The notes: generated from the letters alone by a model not told the origin. 64,000 nucleotides of DNA from Polycladomyces abyssicola (GCF_018326425.1 NZ_AP024601.1:422001-486000); one strand, 5' to 3'; positions 26,377-35,772 are shown, counted from the first letter of the stretch. Program-made: numbers and translations.

Positions 26377-26405
26377 CCCGCCGCCTGATGAGGGCGGCGG
26401 TTTCC
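26377..26405. terminator. Shared terminator of the ArsC-like and methyltransferase genes
   Basis: CCGCCGCC and GGCGGCGG form an 8-bp stem followed by TTTCCTT. The genes on both sides converge here. Confidence 0.75.
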
Positions 26406-26412
26406 TTCTCCG

Positions 26413-27021
26413 CTAGATTTTTCGCGCCAACATCACATTGACCGCATGTCGGTGCGGAATGCCGCTGGAGTTGCAGTCAAATACGAACTCCGCAAACGAA
26501 ATAATTTCCCAATCCCAATAATATTGCAAAAGCTCACCGGTTCGGTAGAAATATTCATTTTCTGCGTAATCGGGCGGCACAGGGATATACGGTTTTTCCA
26601 CGAAGACGTTGAATGCGTGAATCCCGCCTGAGCGGGTCATCGCTTTGTAGTGACCAAACGTGTTGGGTCGAATCTCCGGTGGAAGATAGTGAAGGACTCC
26701 GATCGAATAGACGGCATCCACCATCGTATCCATACGATAGGATAACAAATCCGCTTGAACGGTAGTAAGGGACACTCCTTCCGTTTCCGCCCAGTGTTTC
26801 GCTTTTTTCAATCCCGTTTGAGATAGATCGACTGCCATTACATTCAGCCCATTTTTGGCGAAATAGACCGCATCCCTCCCTTCTCCGCAACCCAGATCCA
26901 CAACGGTTTTCCCCTGCAAGGATGGAAGGGTTTCAAGTAGACTGTAAGCCAATCGGTTCGGTTCCATTCCCCAGTAAAAACCGGGTAGCTGGTACAGCCG
27001 GTCCATTTGTTCGGGATGCAC
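26413..27021 (-). CDS. Class I SAM-dependent methyltransferase (TehB-like)
   Basis: This 202-residue protein has the SAM-binding motif VVDLGCGEGRDAVYFAKNG and the post-II segment VYSIGVLHYLPPE. Its closest resemblance is to TehB-type methyltransferases, which detoxify tellurite or methylate small molecules; the substrate cannot be told. GTG 27021 lies eight bases after AAGGAGG; a TTG two codons upstream is too close to the site. It follows the MerR-methyltransferase gene by 20 bases, so the two are probably cotranscribed. Confidence 0.85.
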   Translation of the reverse strand: MHPEQMDRLYQLPGFYWGMEPNRLAYSLLETLPSLQGKTVVDLGCGEGRDAVYFAKNGLNVMAVDLSQTGLKKAKHWAETEGVSLTTVQADLLSYRMDTMVDAVYSIGVLHYLPPEIRPNTFGHYKAMTRSGGIHAFNVFVEKPYIPVPPDYAENEYFYRTGELLQYYWDWEIISFAEFVFDCNSSGIPHRHAVNVMLARKI

Positions 27022-27041
27022 AGGCAATTCCTCCTTGATGA

Positions 27042-28115
27042 TCAGGTGTCCTTTTCATCGCGCTGTCTTGCCACCCAAACGTGCAACATGGGTGTCAACG
27101 AGCGAAATTGAACGTCATATCCCCGTGATATCCACCATTGGCACAGCCAATCCAGGCGAACATAGTATTCGGATGCCATCTCCTTCAGCACGTCCGTTCT
27201 GCCCGCCCGGCGGATCTTCTCTTTCCAAGCGTGAAACGTCTCGTCGCTCTCAATCATCCAATCGACAATACCGACCCTCCCGCCCGGGCGCAAAACCCGG
27301 CGCATCTCCTCCAGTGCCAAAGGTTTTTGTTCTTCGAGCAAGTGATGAAATGCGAAGCTGGTGACGACAAAGTCGAAAGCATGATCGGGGAAGGGGATGG
27401 CCAAAAAATTGCCCAGTTTGGTCGTCATTTGGGGAAATTTCTTGCGGCAGCGTCGCAGCATTTCCGCCGACTGATCCACGGCGGCCATCCGAATTCCGTT
27501 TGCGAGAAACCGTCCGGACAGATTGCCCGTTCCCGCTCCCAGGTCCAAGCCGGTTTCTCCCGGTCGGGCATCGATCCACTCGGTCAGCGTTTGCAAGGCG
27601 TTATCGTACTCTGCATACAGGTCCAGCGGATCATTTTTCTCCACGCGCTGGTCAAACGATTCCGTCTGTCGATCGAATGCCCATCGGTCTCGCCACTTTA
27701 ACCGCCATTGTTCCTGCTCTTGCCAATGGCGTGTGAGACGGTACCAATCGTCCCAAGAAGGGGCATGGTTTTGTTCCCCGTTTTGAATCATCCGCTCGAT
27801 GATCTCCAATTGATGTTTGAGTCGGACCCACTCGGTAAATGTAGCGGCCCGTTGCAGTTCCAAGTAGCGGGTGACGACATGTTCGTGGCCGCGGTCCACC
27901 TCCGCCAGCACTTTTTTGATCTCATTGACCGGCATGCCGATACGGCGTAACGTGACGATCGTTTGGAGACGCCATGCCTCCTCTTCGGTAAAGGTGCGGT
28001 ATCGGTTGTCCGGTTCTTTGGGTGGTGCGATCAGCCCCTTTTCCTCGTAATAGCGGATGGCGCGCGGCGTGATACCCAGCCGCTCTGCCATCTCCTTGAT
28101 CTGCATTCTTCTCAC
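27042..28115 (-). CDS. MerR regulator fused to SAM methyltransferase
   Basis: This 357-residue fusion joins an N-terminal MerR winged helix (residues 1-70: IKEMAERLGITPRAIRYYEEKGLI) and a helical linker to a C-terminal class I methyltransferase. Motif I is GLDLGAGTGNLSGRF and the post-motif is FDFVVTSFAFHHL. The methyltransferase may serve as ligand sensor or be enzymatically active; such fusions occur in Bacillota but their inducers are not known to me. GTG 28115 follows GGGAGG by eight bases. The next gene in the same direction is another methyltransferase. Confidence 0.85.
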   Translation of the reverse strand: MRRMQIKEMAERLGITPRAIRYYEEKGLIAPPKEPDNRYRTFTEEEAWRLQTIVTLRRIGMPVNEIKKVLAEVDRGHEHVVTRYLELQRAATFTEWVRLKHQLEIIERMIQNGEQNHAPSWDDWYRLTRHWQEQEQWRLKWRDRWAFDRQTESFDQRVEKNDPLDLYAEYDNALQTLTEWIDARPGETGLDLGAGTGNLSGRFLANGIRMAAVDQSAEMLRRCRKKFPQMTTKLGNFLAIPFPDHAFDFVVTSFAFHHLLEEQKPLALEEMRRVLRPGGRVGIVDWMIESDETFHAWKEKIRRAGRTDVLKEMASEYYVRLDWLCQWWISRGYDVQFRSLTPMLHVWVARQRDEKDT

Positions 28116-28232
28116 AGGAGATCCCTCCCGCTTTCATCATAAAGGTTGACGCGGCGTGAAGGTAAAGGGGTATGTACTGTCGGTTTCCGGTCAAAATGAA
28201 AAGGGAAACGGCTAGAAAAGGATGGATAATCG

Positions 28233-29837
28233 ATGGTACAAACGGTCGCAGATCACGTGGTGTCACAATTGGCCGAATGGGGAGTGCCCCGGGTGTACGG
28301 TGTGTTGGGGGATGCCAATCTTGCGTTGCTGGATGCGTTGTCGCGCCAGCGAAAGGTGCAGTATATCGCGTGCCGGACGGAGACGACGGCGGCGTTGATG
28401 GCATCGGCGGAAGCCAAATTAACGGGCAACCTGGGAGTCTGTACGGCAACCAGCGGTCCTGGCGCGGCGCTTCTGCTGGCGGGGTTGGGTGATGCCGCAT
28501 TGGACCAAGTTCCCGTGCTGGCCATCACTGGTCAGGTGCCGCGGGAGTCACTGGGAACGGGGGCCAAACAGGAACTGAATCAGCAATTATTGTTTCAGGC
28601 TGTCGCCTCTTATTCCGCGTTGGCGGCGGATGCTCGCGGGTTGCCGTTGCAATTGCATTTGGCGATGCGAACAGCGGTGGAACAGGGAGGGGTGGGCCAT
28701 TTGTCCGTTCCGAAAGACATATGGAGCATGTCGATTTCCGATTCAGTTTTTCCTTTACCTCCGGCTAAATGGAAACCGGCTTTTTCCCCGCGGGATGTGA
28801 CGAGGGCGGCCGAGTGGCTCAACCAATCCCGGCGACCCGTTTTGCTGGTCGGACGCGGAGGAGAAAGGGCAGGCCAACAAATCGCGGCGATGGCAAAACG
28901 GCTGGATGCACCGGTGATCGCCACCATGCCAGCACGACCGGTGATCCCCAACGATCATCCGTTGTTTGTGGGGGGCTTGGGACAGGCGGGCAGTGAACCA
29001 TCCACGGTGTTGCTCAATGAAGCGGATGTCTGTCTCGTATTGGGAGCGACTTGGTGGCCAAAAACGGAAGTACCACGGAATATCCCCATCATCCAGGTCG
29101 ATTCCGATCCCCGTGCCCTTGGACGGGTCGTACCCGTCACCGTGGGGATGACAGGCAAGGTGGAGGAGGTGGTGCCTGCCTTGTCCGGTCAGTTGCAACA
29201 GCGCGACCGTGCCGAGTGGCGTGCACGGGTGCATCAGCTGCGGGAGGAGTGGGAGCAGCGATTGGCCGATGAGGTGAGCCAAAACGGGGTGCCCATCGCC
29301 CCGCAGCGTGTGATTCACGCTTTGTCCCGTTGTGTGGCGGAGGACGCGGTGATGGCGGTGGATACGGGGGATCACACGTTGTGGTTCAACCGCATTTTTC
29401 AAAGTCGACGTCAGGAGATTCTGATCTCGGGTCGATGGCGGACGCTGGGATTTGCCCTGCCTGCGGCGATGTCCGCCAAGTTGGTTTATCCGGACCGACA
29501 GGTGATCGCGGTGGCGGGTGACGGCGGGGTAATGACGACCATCGCCGATTTGGTGACAGCGGCCCATTACGGGTTGGACATCACACTGGTAGTGATGAAC
29601 AACGGATCGTATGCCATGGAGAAAAATCGGATGCAACTGGTCGGATTCAGCACCATGGGCAGTGAGACTGTCAATCCGGATTTCTCCTCTTTGGCAGAGG
29701 CATGCGGAGGAGAAGGGTTCGTTGTCGATCAACCGGCGGACCTGGAGCCGGTGTTGCAGCGGGCATTGGCTACATCAGTGCCCGCTGTCGTGGACGTGCG
29801 TTGTTCGGATGTGATGGTCCCTCATACGACATTTTAA
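28233..29837 (+). CDS. Thiamine-pyrophosphate enzyme (pyruvate oxidase/acetolactate synthase type)
   Basis: This 534-residue protein has the three-domain TPP fold. The N-terminal pyrimidine domain has catalytic Glu in the phrase CRTETTAALMASAEAKLTG. The middle domain is about residues 185-320. The C-terminal PP domain carries the Mg/TPP motif VAGDGGVMTTIADLVTAAHY and MNNGS. It resembles pyruvate oxidase YdaP/PoxB more than biosynthetic IlvB, and is a little shorter. The actual 2-oxo acid substrate is uncertain. ATG 28233 follows AAAGGATGG. The divergent MerR fusion could regulate it. Confidence 0.82.
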   Translation: MVQTVADHVVSQLAEWGVPRVYGVLGDANLALLDALSRQRKVQYIACRTETTAALMASAEAKLTGNLGVCTATSGPGAALLLAGLGDAALDQVPVLAITGQVPRESLGTGAKQELNQQLLFQAVASYSALAADARGLPLQLHLAMRTAVEQGGVGHLSVPKDIWSMSISDSVFPLPPAKWKPAFSPRDVTRAAEWLNQSRRPVLLVGRGGERAGQQIAAMAKRLDAPVIATMPARPVIPNDHPLFVGGLGQAGSEPSTVLLNEADVCLVLGATWWPKTEVPRNIPIIQVDSDPRALGRVVPVTVGMTGKVEEVVPALSGQLQQRDRAEWRARVHQLREEWEQRLADEVSQNGVPIAPQRVIHALSRCVAEDAVMAVDTGDHTLWFNRIFQSRRQEILISGRWRTLGFALPAAMSAKLVYPDRQVIAVAGDGGVMTTIADLVTAAHYGLDITLVVMNNGSYAMEKNRMQLVGFSTMGSETVNPDFSSLAEACGGEGFVVDQPADLEPVLQRALATSVPAVVDVRCSDVMVPHTTF

Positions 29838-29851
29838 AGGGAGGATGTGTC

Positions 29852-30538
29852 ATGTGCGGACGTTTTACGCTGACCGCCGGGTTGGGCGAGATCATGCGAC
29901 GGTTTTTGATCGCAGAAGCGGAACAGGTGGAACATGAGCCCCGCTACAACATCGCACCCACCCAGCGTGTCCCAGTGGTGGTCGGTTTGCCGGGGGGCGA
30001 GAGACGGTTGATGATGTTTCGGTGGGGTTTGATTCCGCATTGGGCACGCACGCCATCGATCGGGCAGCGGATGATCAATGCCAGAAGGGAAACCCTGCTG
30101 GAAAAACCGGCGTTTCGCTCCCTGGTGCCACGCCGCAGATGCATCATTCCCGCAGACGGGTACTATGAATGGAAAGTGTTATCGGACAAACGGAAACAAC
30201 CGTACCGAATCGTACCAGGGGACGGTCGATTGGCGGGGTTGGCCGGGCTGTGGGACCGATGGGTGTCGCCGGAAGGGGAGACGGTCGATTCGTTCACCAT
30301 CATTACAACAGAAGCGGTCGGTCCGGTAGCGTCCATCCACGACCGCATGCCGGTGATTTTGCGACCGGAGGCGGAGTCAGTGTGGCTGGATGCTGATTTG
30401 CGCGACTCTGTCGCCGCTGTGGAGATGCTGGTCCCGCATGCGGAGACATTGTCGTTTTACGCCGTCTCTACGCTGGTCAACTCGCCACGGAATGATGTGC
30501 CGCAATGTATTGAGCCGGTGGGGGATTCAGGAGAATAA
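29852..30538 (+). CDS. SOS response-associated peptidase (SRAP/YedK/HMCES)
   Basis: This 228-residue protein starts MCGRF, so Cys2 becomes the N-terminal nucleophile after methionine removal. It forms a thiazolidine link with abasic sites in single-stranded DNA, protecting them. PRYNIAPTQ, RWGLIPHWA, INARRET, RRCIIPADGYYEWK and HDRMPVIL are all family signatures. ATG 29852 follows GGGAGG. It lies 14 bases after the TPP enzyme gene. Confidence 0.95.
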   Translation: MCGRFTLTAGLGEIMRRFLIAEAEQVEHEPRYNIAPTQRVPVVVGLPGGERRLMMFRWGLIPHWARTPSIGQRMINARRETLLEKPAFRSLVPRRRCIIPADGYYEWKVLSDKRKQPYRIVPGDGRLAGLAGLWDRWVSPEGETVDSFTIITTEAVGPVASIHDRMPVILRPEAESVWLDADLRDSVAAVEMLVPHAETLSFYAVSTLVNSPRNDVPQCIEPVGDSGE

Positions 30539-30551
30539 ACTTTGGCGAACA

Positions 30552-30577
30552 AATCCCCCGAATCTCATCGGGGGATT
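30552..30577. terminator. Hairpin between SRAP and cyclophilin genes
   Basis: A perfect 10-bp stem (AATCCCCCGA / TCGGGGGATT) with a 6-base loop lies between converging genes. Only short T-runs follow on either side. Confidence 0.65.
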
Positions 30578-30586
30578 GCCGTCACG

Positions 30587-31024
30587 TCACTCTTCCCACA
30601 CGCGCACTTCTTTCATCCGGTCACCGGGCTTCATGTTTTTGACCGTATCCAACCCTTCGATCACTTGCCCGAACACGGTGTGGACACCGTCCAGATGAGG
30701 TTGGGCTTCATGACAGATAAAAAACTGGCTTCCGCCGGTATCCTTCCCGGCATGTGCCATGGAGACGGCACCGGGAATATGTTTGTGAGGGTTGCCTTCC
30801 GTTTCGCAGCGGATGGTGTAGCCCGGTCCTCCCATCCCGTTTCCGTACGGACAACCGCCCTGGCTGACGAAGCCGGGGATCACGCGATGAAACGTCAAAC
30901 CGTCGTAAAATCCCTCATTGGCCAGCTTTTCGAAGTTGGCGACGGTTCCCGGTGCTGCTTCCGGGAAAAATTCGATGAGGATTTTCTCGCCGTTTTCCAT
31001 CGTGATCCTGCCTTTTTTGGCCAT
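30587..31024 (-). CDS. ppiB: Peptidyl-prolyl cis-trans isomerase, cyclophilin type
   Basis: This 145-residue cytoplasmic cyclophilin assists proline isomerisation in protein folding. [37 protein letters not shown] and [12 protein letters not shown] are the active-site segments. ATG 31024 is nine bases after GAGAGGAG; the 14 residues further upstream lack a site. Confidence 0.93.
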   Translation of the reverse strand: MAKKGRITMENGEKILIEFFPEAAPGTVANFEKLANEGFYDGLTFHRVIPGFVSQGGCPYGNGMGGPGYTIRCETEGNPHKHIPGAVSMAHAGKDTGGSQFFICHEAQPHLDGVHTVFGQVIEGLDTVKNMKPGDRMKEVRVWEE

Positions 31025-31204
31025 GTGTTCACACTCCTCTCGAACCGATTGTATCACACTCATCACGAAGCAATGGTCAGTTTTTCATATCCGTTCAGAA
31101 AGACCGTTTTTCACGGATCGGGCTTCCCGAATCTGAATCCGTTTTTCTGTTACAACGGGACAGGAGCACGAATGCCGGTACAGTGAAGTAGACCTGGATC
31201 CGAC

Positions 31205-31318
31205 CCAGCATCGATTCCCCTCTAAGCGAAGCGTACTGCCCGCGTCCTGCGCTCCCCGGTTCGAAAGTTTTGCTCTGATTCCTTTTCAGGGTCAGGTGGA
31301 TCGGGCCGGGAAAGCACT
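31205..31318 (+). repeat. Dispersed intergenic repeat, copy 3 (partial)
   Basis: TCTAAGCGAAGCGTACTGCCCG, CGTCCTGCGCTCCCCGG and CAGGTGGATCGGGCCGGGAA follow the order of copy 2 (25815-25910). The 5' third of the element is not recognisable here. It sits in the gap 31025-31405 between two minus-strand genes, so unlike copies 1 and 2 it does not point at a downstream start. Confidence 0.6.
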
Positions 31319-31357
31319 GACAATAATATGAATCTGGCATGCCCTAAACTCGCGTAC

Positions 31358-31390
31358 AAAAACCCACCGACAAGTGAATCGGTGGGTTTT
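31358..31390 (-). terminator. Terminator of the 5'-nucleotidase gene
   Basis: AAAAACCCACCGA and TCGGTGGGTTTT form a 12-bp stem with an 8-base loop, with a T-run on the minus strand. Confidence 0.85.
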
Positions 31391-31405
31391 CATCTGATAG
31401 GTGAT

Positions 31406-33019
31406 TCACTGTCCCGCTAGTTGAATGCGCCCCTCGATTTGGGCGGAGAAGGGTTGCGGCAATTGTTTGATATACTCGATCAATGCATCCAGATCGACCG
31501 GTCCGACTACTTTGTCGGTCGGTTCCTGGAAGACGGTGAATCCGTCTCCGCCGCCGGCCAAAAAGCTGTTGACAGTCACGGTGTAACGGCCGTCAGGCGT
31601 GATCGGTGTGCCGTCAGCTTTTTTCAGGTTCGTGATCCGGTCGCCGACGGTACGGGAGGGGTCCCATGTATAGGTAAAACCGGAGATTTGCAGGATCTTG
31701 GCGCGGTCTCCCTGCCATTGCTGCTCCAACACCCGTTTCAGCTGGTCGCCGGTCATGGTCATTTTGACCAGGTCATTGCTGAACGGCTGTACGTTGTACA
31801 ACTCACCCCAGGTGACATCGCCCGCATCAATATCGGCCCGGATGCCGCCTGGATTCATCAGCGCGAAATCGGTCCCCATTTTCCAGCGTTGCGCATCGGC
31901 GATGAGGTTGCCCAAGGCGGACTCACCTGCGGTGTTCTCCTCTTTGCTCAACGTCTGTGCGGCTGTTCCGATTTTCTGGTTGACGATGGGCGCCACTTTC
32001 TCTTCATAGTACTGGATCAGTTCCCGGATTTCCGGATCGGGTTGCACATTGGCCTGATAGGTGGTGATGATTTCCCCTTTTTTCGCTACGATGTCCTTGG
32101 TTCTCTTGTCGATCACGACATCCACATCGGAAAACGCCGTTCCGTAGCTGTAAGCCTGAACGATCAGCTTGCCGTCAACTGTGCCGTTGAGATAGCTGTG
32201 GCTGTGCCCGGCGAAAATCACGTCCACATCGTCATCCACCTTGTTGGCGATATCAGCGATAGGACCGGTGATCTGACCGGTTTTGGCGTCTTGGAACCCG
32301 CCTTCATGAGCCAGCACCACGATGGCATGAACACCCTTCTTTTTCAGCTTGGCGGCCTCCCGGTTGATCGCTTCCGCTTCATCGGTGAATAAAACGCCTT
32401 TCACACCGGAGGGCGTCACAATGGTCGGTGTCGTCTTCGTCACTACGCCGATGAACCCGATCGGAATGCCATTCACCCGCTTGATGAGCGAGGGAGGGAG
32501 TATCGGTCGCTTGGTTTTTTCATCGACGACATTGGCACAGATATAGGGGAATTCGGCGCCTTCAAAATAACCCGTCTTCTCATGATATCCACCGTAAATC
32601 AACCGCATCATCTCGTTGACGCCTTCATCGAATTCGTGGTTGCCAACTGTTCCGACATCAAATCTCAGTTTGTTCAACATTTCGATGGTCGGCTCATCCT
32701 GCATCAACGCTGAGACGGGCGCACTCGCTCCGGCCATGTCGCCCGCATGCACCAGCAGGGTATTCGGGTTTTGCGCTTCCCTCTCGCGCAAGTAAGCAGC
32801 CAACACGTCACCGCGTCCCACCGGTTGGCCGTTTACGTTGCGCGTCACGTTGAGCTGGCCGTGAAAATCGTTAATCCCCAACAATTGCACGTTCATATAC
32901 GTTTGGGGATGTGCCGTCGGTGACAGATCCGCTGCCGTCAGCAGCGGGGCACATGCGACTAAGGCACAGGCCAAGAGTGCCTTGGTCCATCGCTGCACAC
33001 GGAAGCCTCTTTTTTTCAT
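31406..33019 (-). CDS. Secreted bifunctional metallophosphatase/5'-nucleotidase
   Basis: This 537-residue exported enzyme releases phosphate from nucleotides outside the cell. A signal peptide ends near TAADLSP. The metallophosphatase half has GINDFHGQL, VHAGDMAG, VGNHEFDEG and FAGHSHSYLNG, the two-metal ligands. The C-terminal half has the nucleotide-specificity domain with GGIRADIDAGDVTWG and NSFLAGGGDGF. No sortase motif or anchor is present, so it is probably soluble or loosely wall-bound. ATG 33019 follows GAGAGGGGA. Confidence 0.93.
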   Translation of the reverse strand: MKKRGFRVQRWTKALLACALVACAPLLTAADLSPTAHPQTYMNVQLLGINDFHGQLNVTRNVNGQPVGRGDVLAAYLREREAQNPNTLLVHAGDMAGASAPVSALMQDEPTIEMLNKLRFDVGTVGNHEFDEGVNEMMRLIYGGYHEKTGYFEGAEFPYICANVVDEKTKRPILPPSLIKRVNGIPIGFIGVVTKTTPTIVTPSGVKGVLFTDEAEAINREAAKLKKKGVHAIVVLAHEGGFQDAKTGQITGPIADIANKVDDDVDVIFAGHSHSYLNGTVDGKLIVQAYSYGTAFSDVDVVIDKRTKDIVAKKGEIITTYQANVQPDPEIRELIQYYEEKVAPIVNQKIGTAAQTLSKEENTAGESALGNLIADAQRWKMGTDFALMNPGGIRADIDAGDVTWGELYNVQPFSNDLVKMTMTGDQLKRVLEQQWQGDRAKILQISGFTYTWDPSRTVGDRITNLKKADGTPITPDGRYTVTVNSFLAGGGDGFTVFQEPTDKVVGPVDLDALIEYIKQLPQPFSAQIEGRIQLAGQ

Positions 33020-33156
33020 AAATCGATCCCCTCTCCCTGTGATCTGTCTTAATCGAATTGGATCGTATCAATTGATTATGAATACTTGGTCAATTCTACG
33101 TAAAGGTTTGGACAACCATCGCAAAAAACCTTCATCGTTTGATAACCGTTCCCAAA

Positions 33157-33171
33157 TTATACTTAATATAA
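33157..33171 (+). promoter_or_regulatory. PerR-like operator upstream of peroxiredoxin
   Basis: TTATACTTAATATAA matches the PerR box TTATAATnATTATAA at 12 of 14 defined positions. It ends eight bases before the -35 element of the peroxiredoxin promoter, a plausible place for peroxide-responsive control. Confidence 0.5.
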
Positions 33172-33178
33172 ATTAGTA

Positions 33179-33207
33179 TTGACTTTAAATAAGGGTCGTG
33201 GTATGGT
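33179..33207 (+). promoter_or_regulatory. Promoter of the peroxiredoxin gene
   Basis: TTGACT (33179-33184) and TATGGT (33202-33207) are spaced 17 bp apart. The untranslated leader of about 110 bases contains a long stem. Confidence 0.65.
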
Positions 33208-33227
33208 AATAAACGTCGGGGTTACAC

Positions 33228-33274
33228 GAGCCATGTTTACATACGATCGTCGTTGGGTAAATTAAACATGGCTC
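33228..33274 (+). other. 12-bp stem in the peroxiredoxin 5' leader
   Basis: GAGCCATGTTTA (33228-33239) pairs perfectly with TAAACATGGCTC (33263-33274) around 23 bases. It begins close to the predicted transcript start and ends 50 bases before the ATG, without a T-run, so it may stabilise the mRNA or bind a factor rather than terminate. Confidence 0.55.
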
Positions 33275-33324
33275 TGGAACAACACCCCTCATTTATCTCA
33301 AATATAAAAAGGAGGAAGGGACAA

Positions 33325-33870
<546 letters not shown>

Positions 33871-33890
33871 TGCAATACATGCGAAACAAG

Positions 33891-33922
33891 GGCCTAACGC
33901 ATCTGCCGTTAGGTCCTTTCTT
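33891..33922 (+). terminator. Terminator of the peroxiredoxin gene
   Basis: GGGCCTAACG and CGTTAGGTCC form a 10-bp stem with one G-U pair and a 7-base loop, followed by TTTCTT. Confidence 0.75.
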
Positions 33923-33956
33923 CCACCTATTGTTTGAGAAGGAGGTTTGAAGTGCG

Positions 33957-34406
33957 ATGGCCATGCGACTGAGAACGCCGATGCCCGAATTCAAAGGGGT
34001 CACCGAGTGGGTAAACGGCGAAGTCTCCAAGGAAGATCTTCAAGGCAAACCGGTCCTCGTTCACTTTTGGTCTATCAGTTGTGGCATGTGCAAGACCAGT
34101 CTGCCGCAAGTGAATGAGATTCGGGAAAAATACAAGGACAAAGGACTGCAAGTGATCGGTGTCCACATGCCGCGATCCGAAAAGGACACTGAGATCGGCC
34201 CGGTCAAAGAAACGATTGAAAAATACGAATTGAAACATCCTCAAGCGATCGACAATCAACACAACGTAGTGGATGCATTTGAAAATGAATTTGTACCGGC
34301 GTTCTACCTGTTTGATAAAGAAGGCGTATTGCGTCACCGCTCGGCCGGTGAAAAAGCGCTCAACCTGTTGCAAAACCCGTTGAATCGCATTTTGGGCGAA
34401 GAATAA
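33957..34406 (+). CDS. TlpA-like thiol-disulfide protein
   Basis: This 149-residue thioredoxin-fold protein has Cys42-x2-Cys45 (FWSISCGMCKTSLP) and a cis-proline region (EFVPAFYLFDKEG). It has no signal peptide or membrane anchor, unlike most TlpA/ResA proteins, so it probably acts in the cytoplasm. Position after a peroxiredoxin suggests thiol redox work, by inference. ATG 33957 follows AAGGAGG; ATG 33963 is an alternative. The gcvH gene begins 15 bases downstream. Confidence 0.85.
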   Translation: MAMRLRTPMPEFKGVTEWVNGEVSKEDLQGKPVLVHFWSISCGMCKTSLPQVNEIREKYKDKGLQVIGVHMPRSEKDTEIGPVKETIEKYELKHPQAIDNQHNVVDAFENEFVPAFYLFDKEGVLRHRSAGEKALNLLQNPLNRILGEE

Positions 34407-34421
34407 TGCGGAGGGATTAGG

Positions 34422-34808
34422 ATGAATCTGCCGAAAGAATTGCGGTACAGCGAAGAGCACGAGTGGGTCAAAGAAGAAGGCGACAACAAGGTGCGCGTGG
34501 GGATCACTGATTTCGCCCAATCGGAATTGGGTGATATCGTGTTTGTTGAGCTGCCCGAAGTAGGTAGCGAAGTGACGGCAGGTGAGCCGTTCGGCAGTGT
34601 GGAATCCGTCAAAACAGTGTCGGAGTTGTATGCACCGGTCAGCGGAAAAGTTGTGGAAGTGAACGGCGACTTGGAAGATGCGCCGGAAAAAGTGAATGAA
34701 TCCCCATACGGAGATGGATGGATGATTGTAGTGGAAATGTCTGATCCGTCCGATCTTGACAAACTGTTGAGTGCGGAAAAATATGAGGAATTGGTGAATG
34801 AAGATTAA
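34422..34808 (+). CDS. gcvH: Glycine cleavage system H protein
   Basis: This 128-residue lipoyl carrier shuttles the aminomethyl group in glycine cleavage and in Bacillota also relays lipoyl groups to other complexes. The lipoylated Lys64 lies in [26 protein letters not shown] is typical of the C-terminus. It sits just before yusG, as in Bacillus subtilis. Confidence 0.96.
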   Translation: MNLPKELRYSEEHEWVKEEGDNKVRVGITDFAQSELGDIVFVELPEVGSEVTAGEPFGSVESVKTVSELYAPVSGKVVEVNGDLEDAPEKVNESPYGDGWMIVVEMSDPSDLDKLLSAEKYEELVNED

Positions 34809-34833
34809 ACATTCTGATAAAATGCGGTATAAT
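34805..34833 (+). promoter_or_regulatory. Promoter of the yusG-like gene
   Basis: TTAAAC (34805-34810) and a consensus TATAAT (34828-34833) are spaced 17 bp apart, overlapping the gcvH stop. A stem (GAAGGTCC / GGACCTTC) at about 34851-34890 lies in the leader without a T-run. Confidence 0.55.
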
Positions 34834-34934
34834 ATATTATAATCGGTGCGTGAAGGTCCTCGGTAAAGCTACTTTGCTGGTCGGACCTTCCGCATCCCCT
34901 CATGCTATGTACGCTTGAAGGAGGGATGACCGAG

Positions 34935-35168
34935 ATGTCTTCAAACACCAAATACCGTATCAACATCACGCGGAAAGTGACCGGGCGGATGGGTGACGGC
35001 GAAATGGTGCTGTATTACAACAAAAAGCCGATCGGAAAGATCGACTTGCGCAACATGGGCATGGAAGTTGTAGATGGGTTTGAGGTGGAGGAGAACTCCA
35101 TTTACGCCGTGGGCGATCAGTTCCCTGATGAACATTATACGCAGAGCTGTGACATGGGATGGTGCTGA
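34935..35168 (+). CDS. YusG-like protein (DUF2553)
   Basis: This 77-residue protein resembles Bacillus subtilis YusG, which is also found beside gcvH. It is small, beta-rich and ends with a cysteine pair (SCDMGWC) that could bind metal. Function unknown. ATG 34935 is nine to ten bases after GGAGGG; the ATG at 34926 is too close to that site. A terminator follows. Confidence 0.75.
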   Translation: MSSNTKYRINITRKVTGRMGDGEMVLYYNKKPIGKIDLRNMGMEVVDGFEVEENSIYAVGDQFPDEHYTQSCDMGWC

Positions 35169-35177
35169 TCCCATGAG

Positions 35178-35215
35178 AACCGCATAGCCGTTGCGCTCGC
35201 TATGCGGTTTTATTT
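35178..35215 (+). terminator. Terminator of the yusG-like gene
   Basis: AACCGCATAGC (35178-35188) and GCTATGCGGTT (35199-35209) form a perfect 11-bp stem followed by TTATTTT. Confidence 0.85.
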
Positions 35216-35340
35216 TCATCAGGTTTGGCTGTTCTCCTCGTGTGGTACAATATTAACAATAACAAAACAAACGCATTTTGAAAAGCGGCCGTGTTACTTT
35301 TTTAACAGAAAGAGACAGGATCAAAGGAGGCGGAGGAGCC

Positions 35341-35763
35341 ATGGGTTTTTGCTGTGGCGCTTCGATGATCGGAACAATCGGATCATTGCGTCAGGGGCCG
35401 ACGCGAGTGCATAACGTACCACTGTTTTATTGCCCGGTCTGTCACCAGTTTGAGGTGCACCACGCGGTGCGTGATGAGTTTGAACTGTTGGTGGAATACG
35501 CACAGGAAGACGGGGCGCACGAAGTGAATCTCAACGAATATCTGGACCCTCAAAAGGTGCAGGAGTGGAAAGAAAATTGCACCAGCTTTGAAGAGGACAA
35601 TCCAGAAACAGTGTTGCGGGAACAGATCGACATGGCATTGGATCTGTCACGCGTAGCCAAGGCGCTCGAAGACGAAGAATGGGAAGAACAGTTGAAAAAC
35701 AGGCTCCGTGTGCTCAGCCGCCGCTTGATCCGTTTCCAGCAGCAACGTGCCGAAAACAAATAA
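35341..35763 (+). CDS. Hypothetical protein with N-terminal cysteine motifs
   Basis: I do not recognise this 140-residue protein. The N-terminus has MGFCCGASM and a CPVC pair (FYCPVCHQFEVHH) that look like a small metal site. The remainder is acidic and helical with a likely coiled coil at the end (RLRVLSRRLIRFQQQRA). ATG 35341 lies behind GGAGGCGGAGG. A strong terminator ends it. Confidence 0.65.
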   Translation: MGFCCGASMIGTIGSLRQGPTRVHNVPLFYCPVCHQFEVHHAVRDEFELLVEYAQEDGAHEVNLNEYLDPQKVQEWKENCTSFEEDNPETVLREQIDMALDLSRVAKALEDEEWEEQLKNRLRVLSRRLIRFQQQRAENK

Positions 35764-35772
35764 GCGAGTAAC

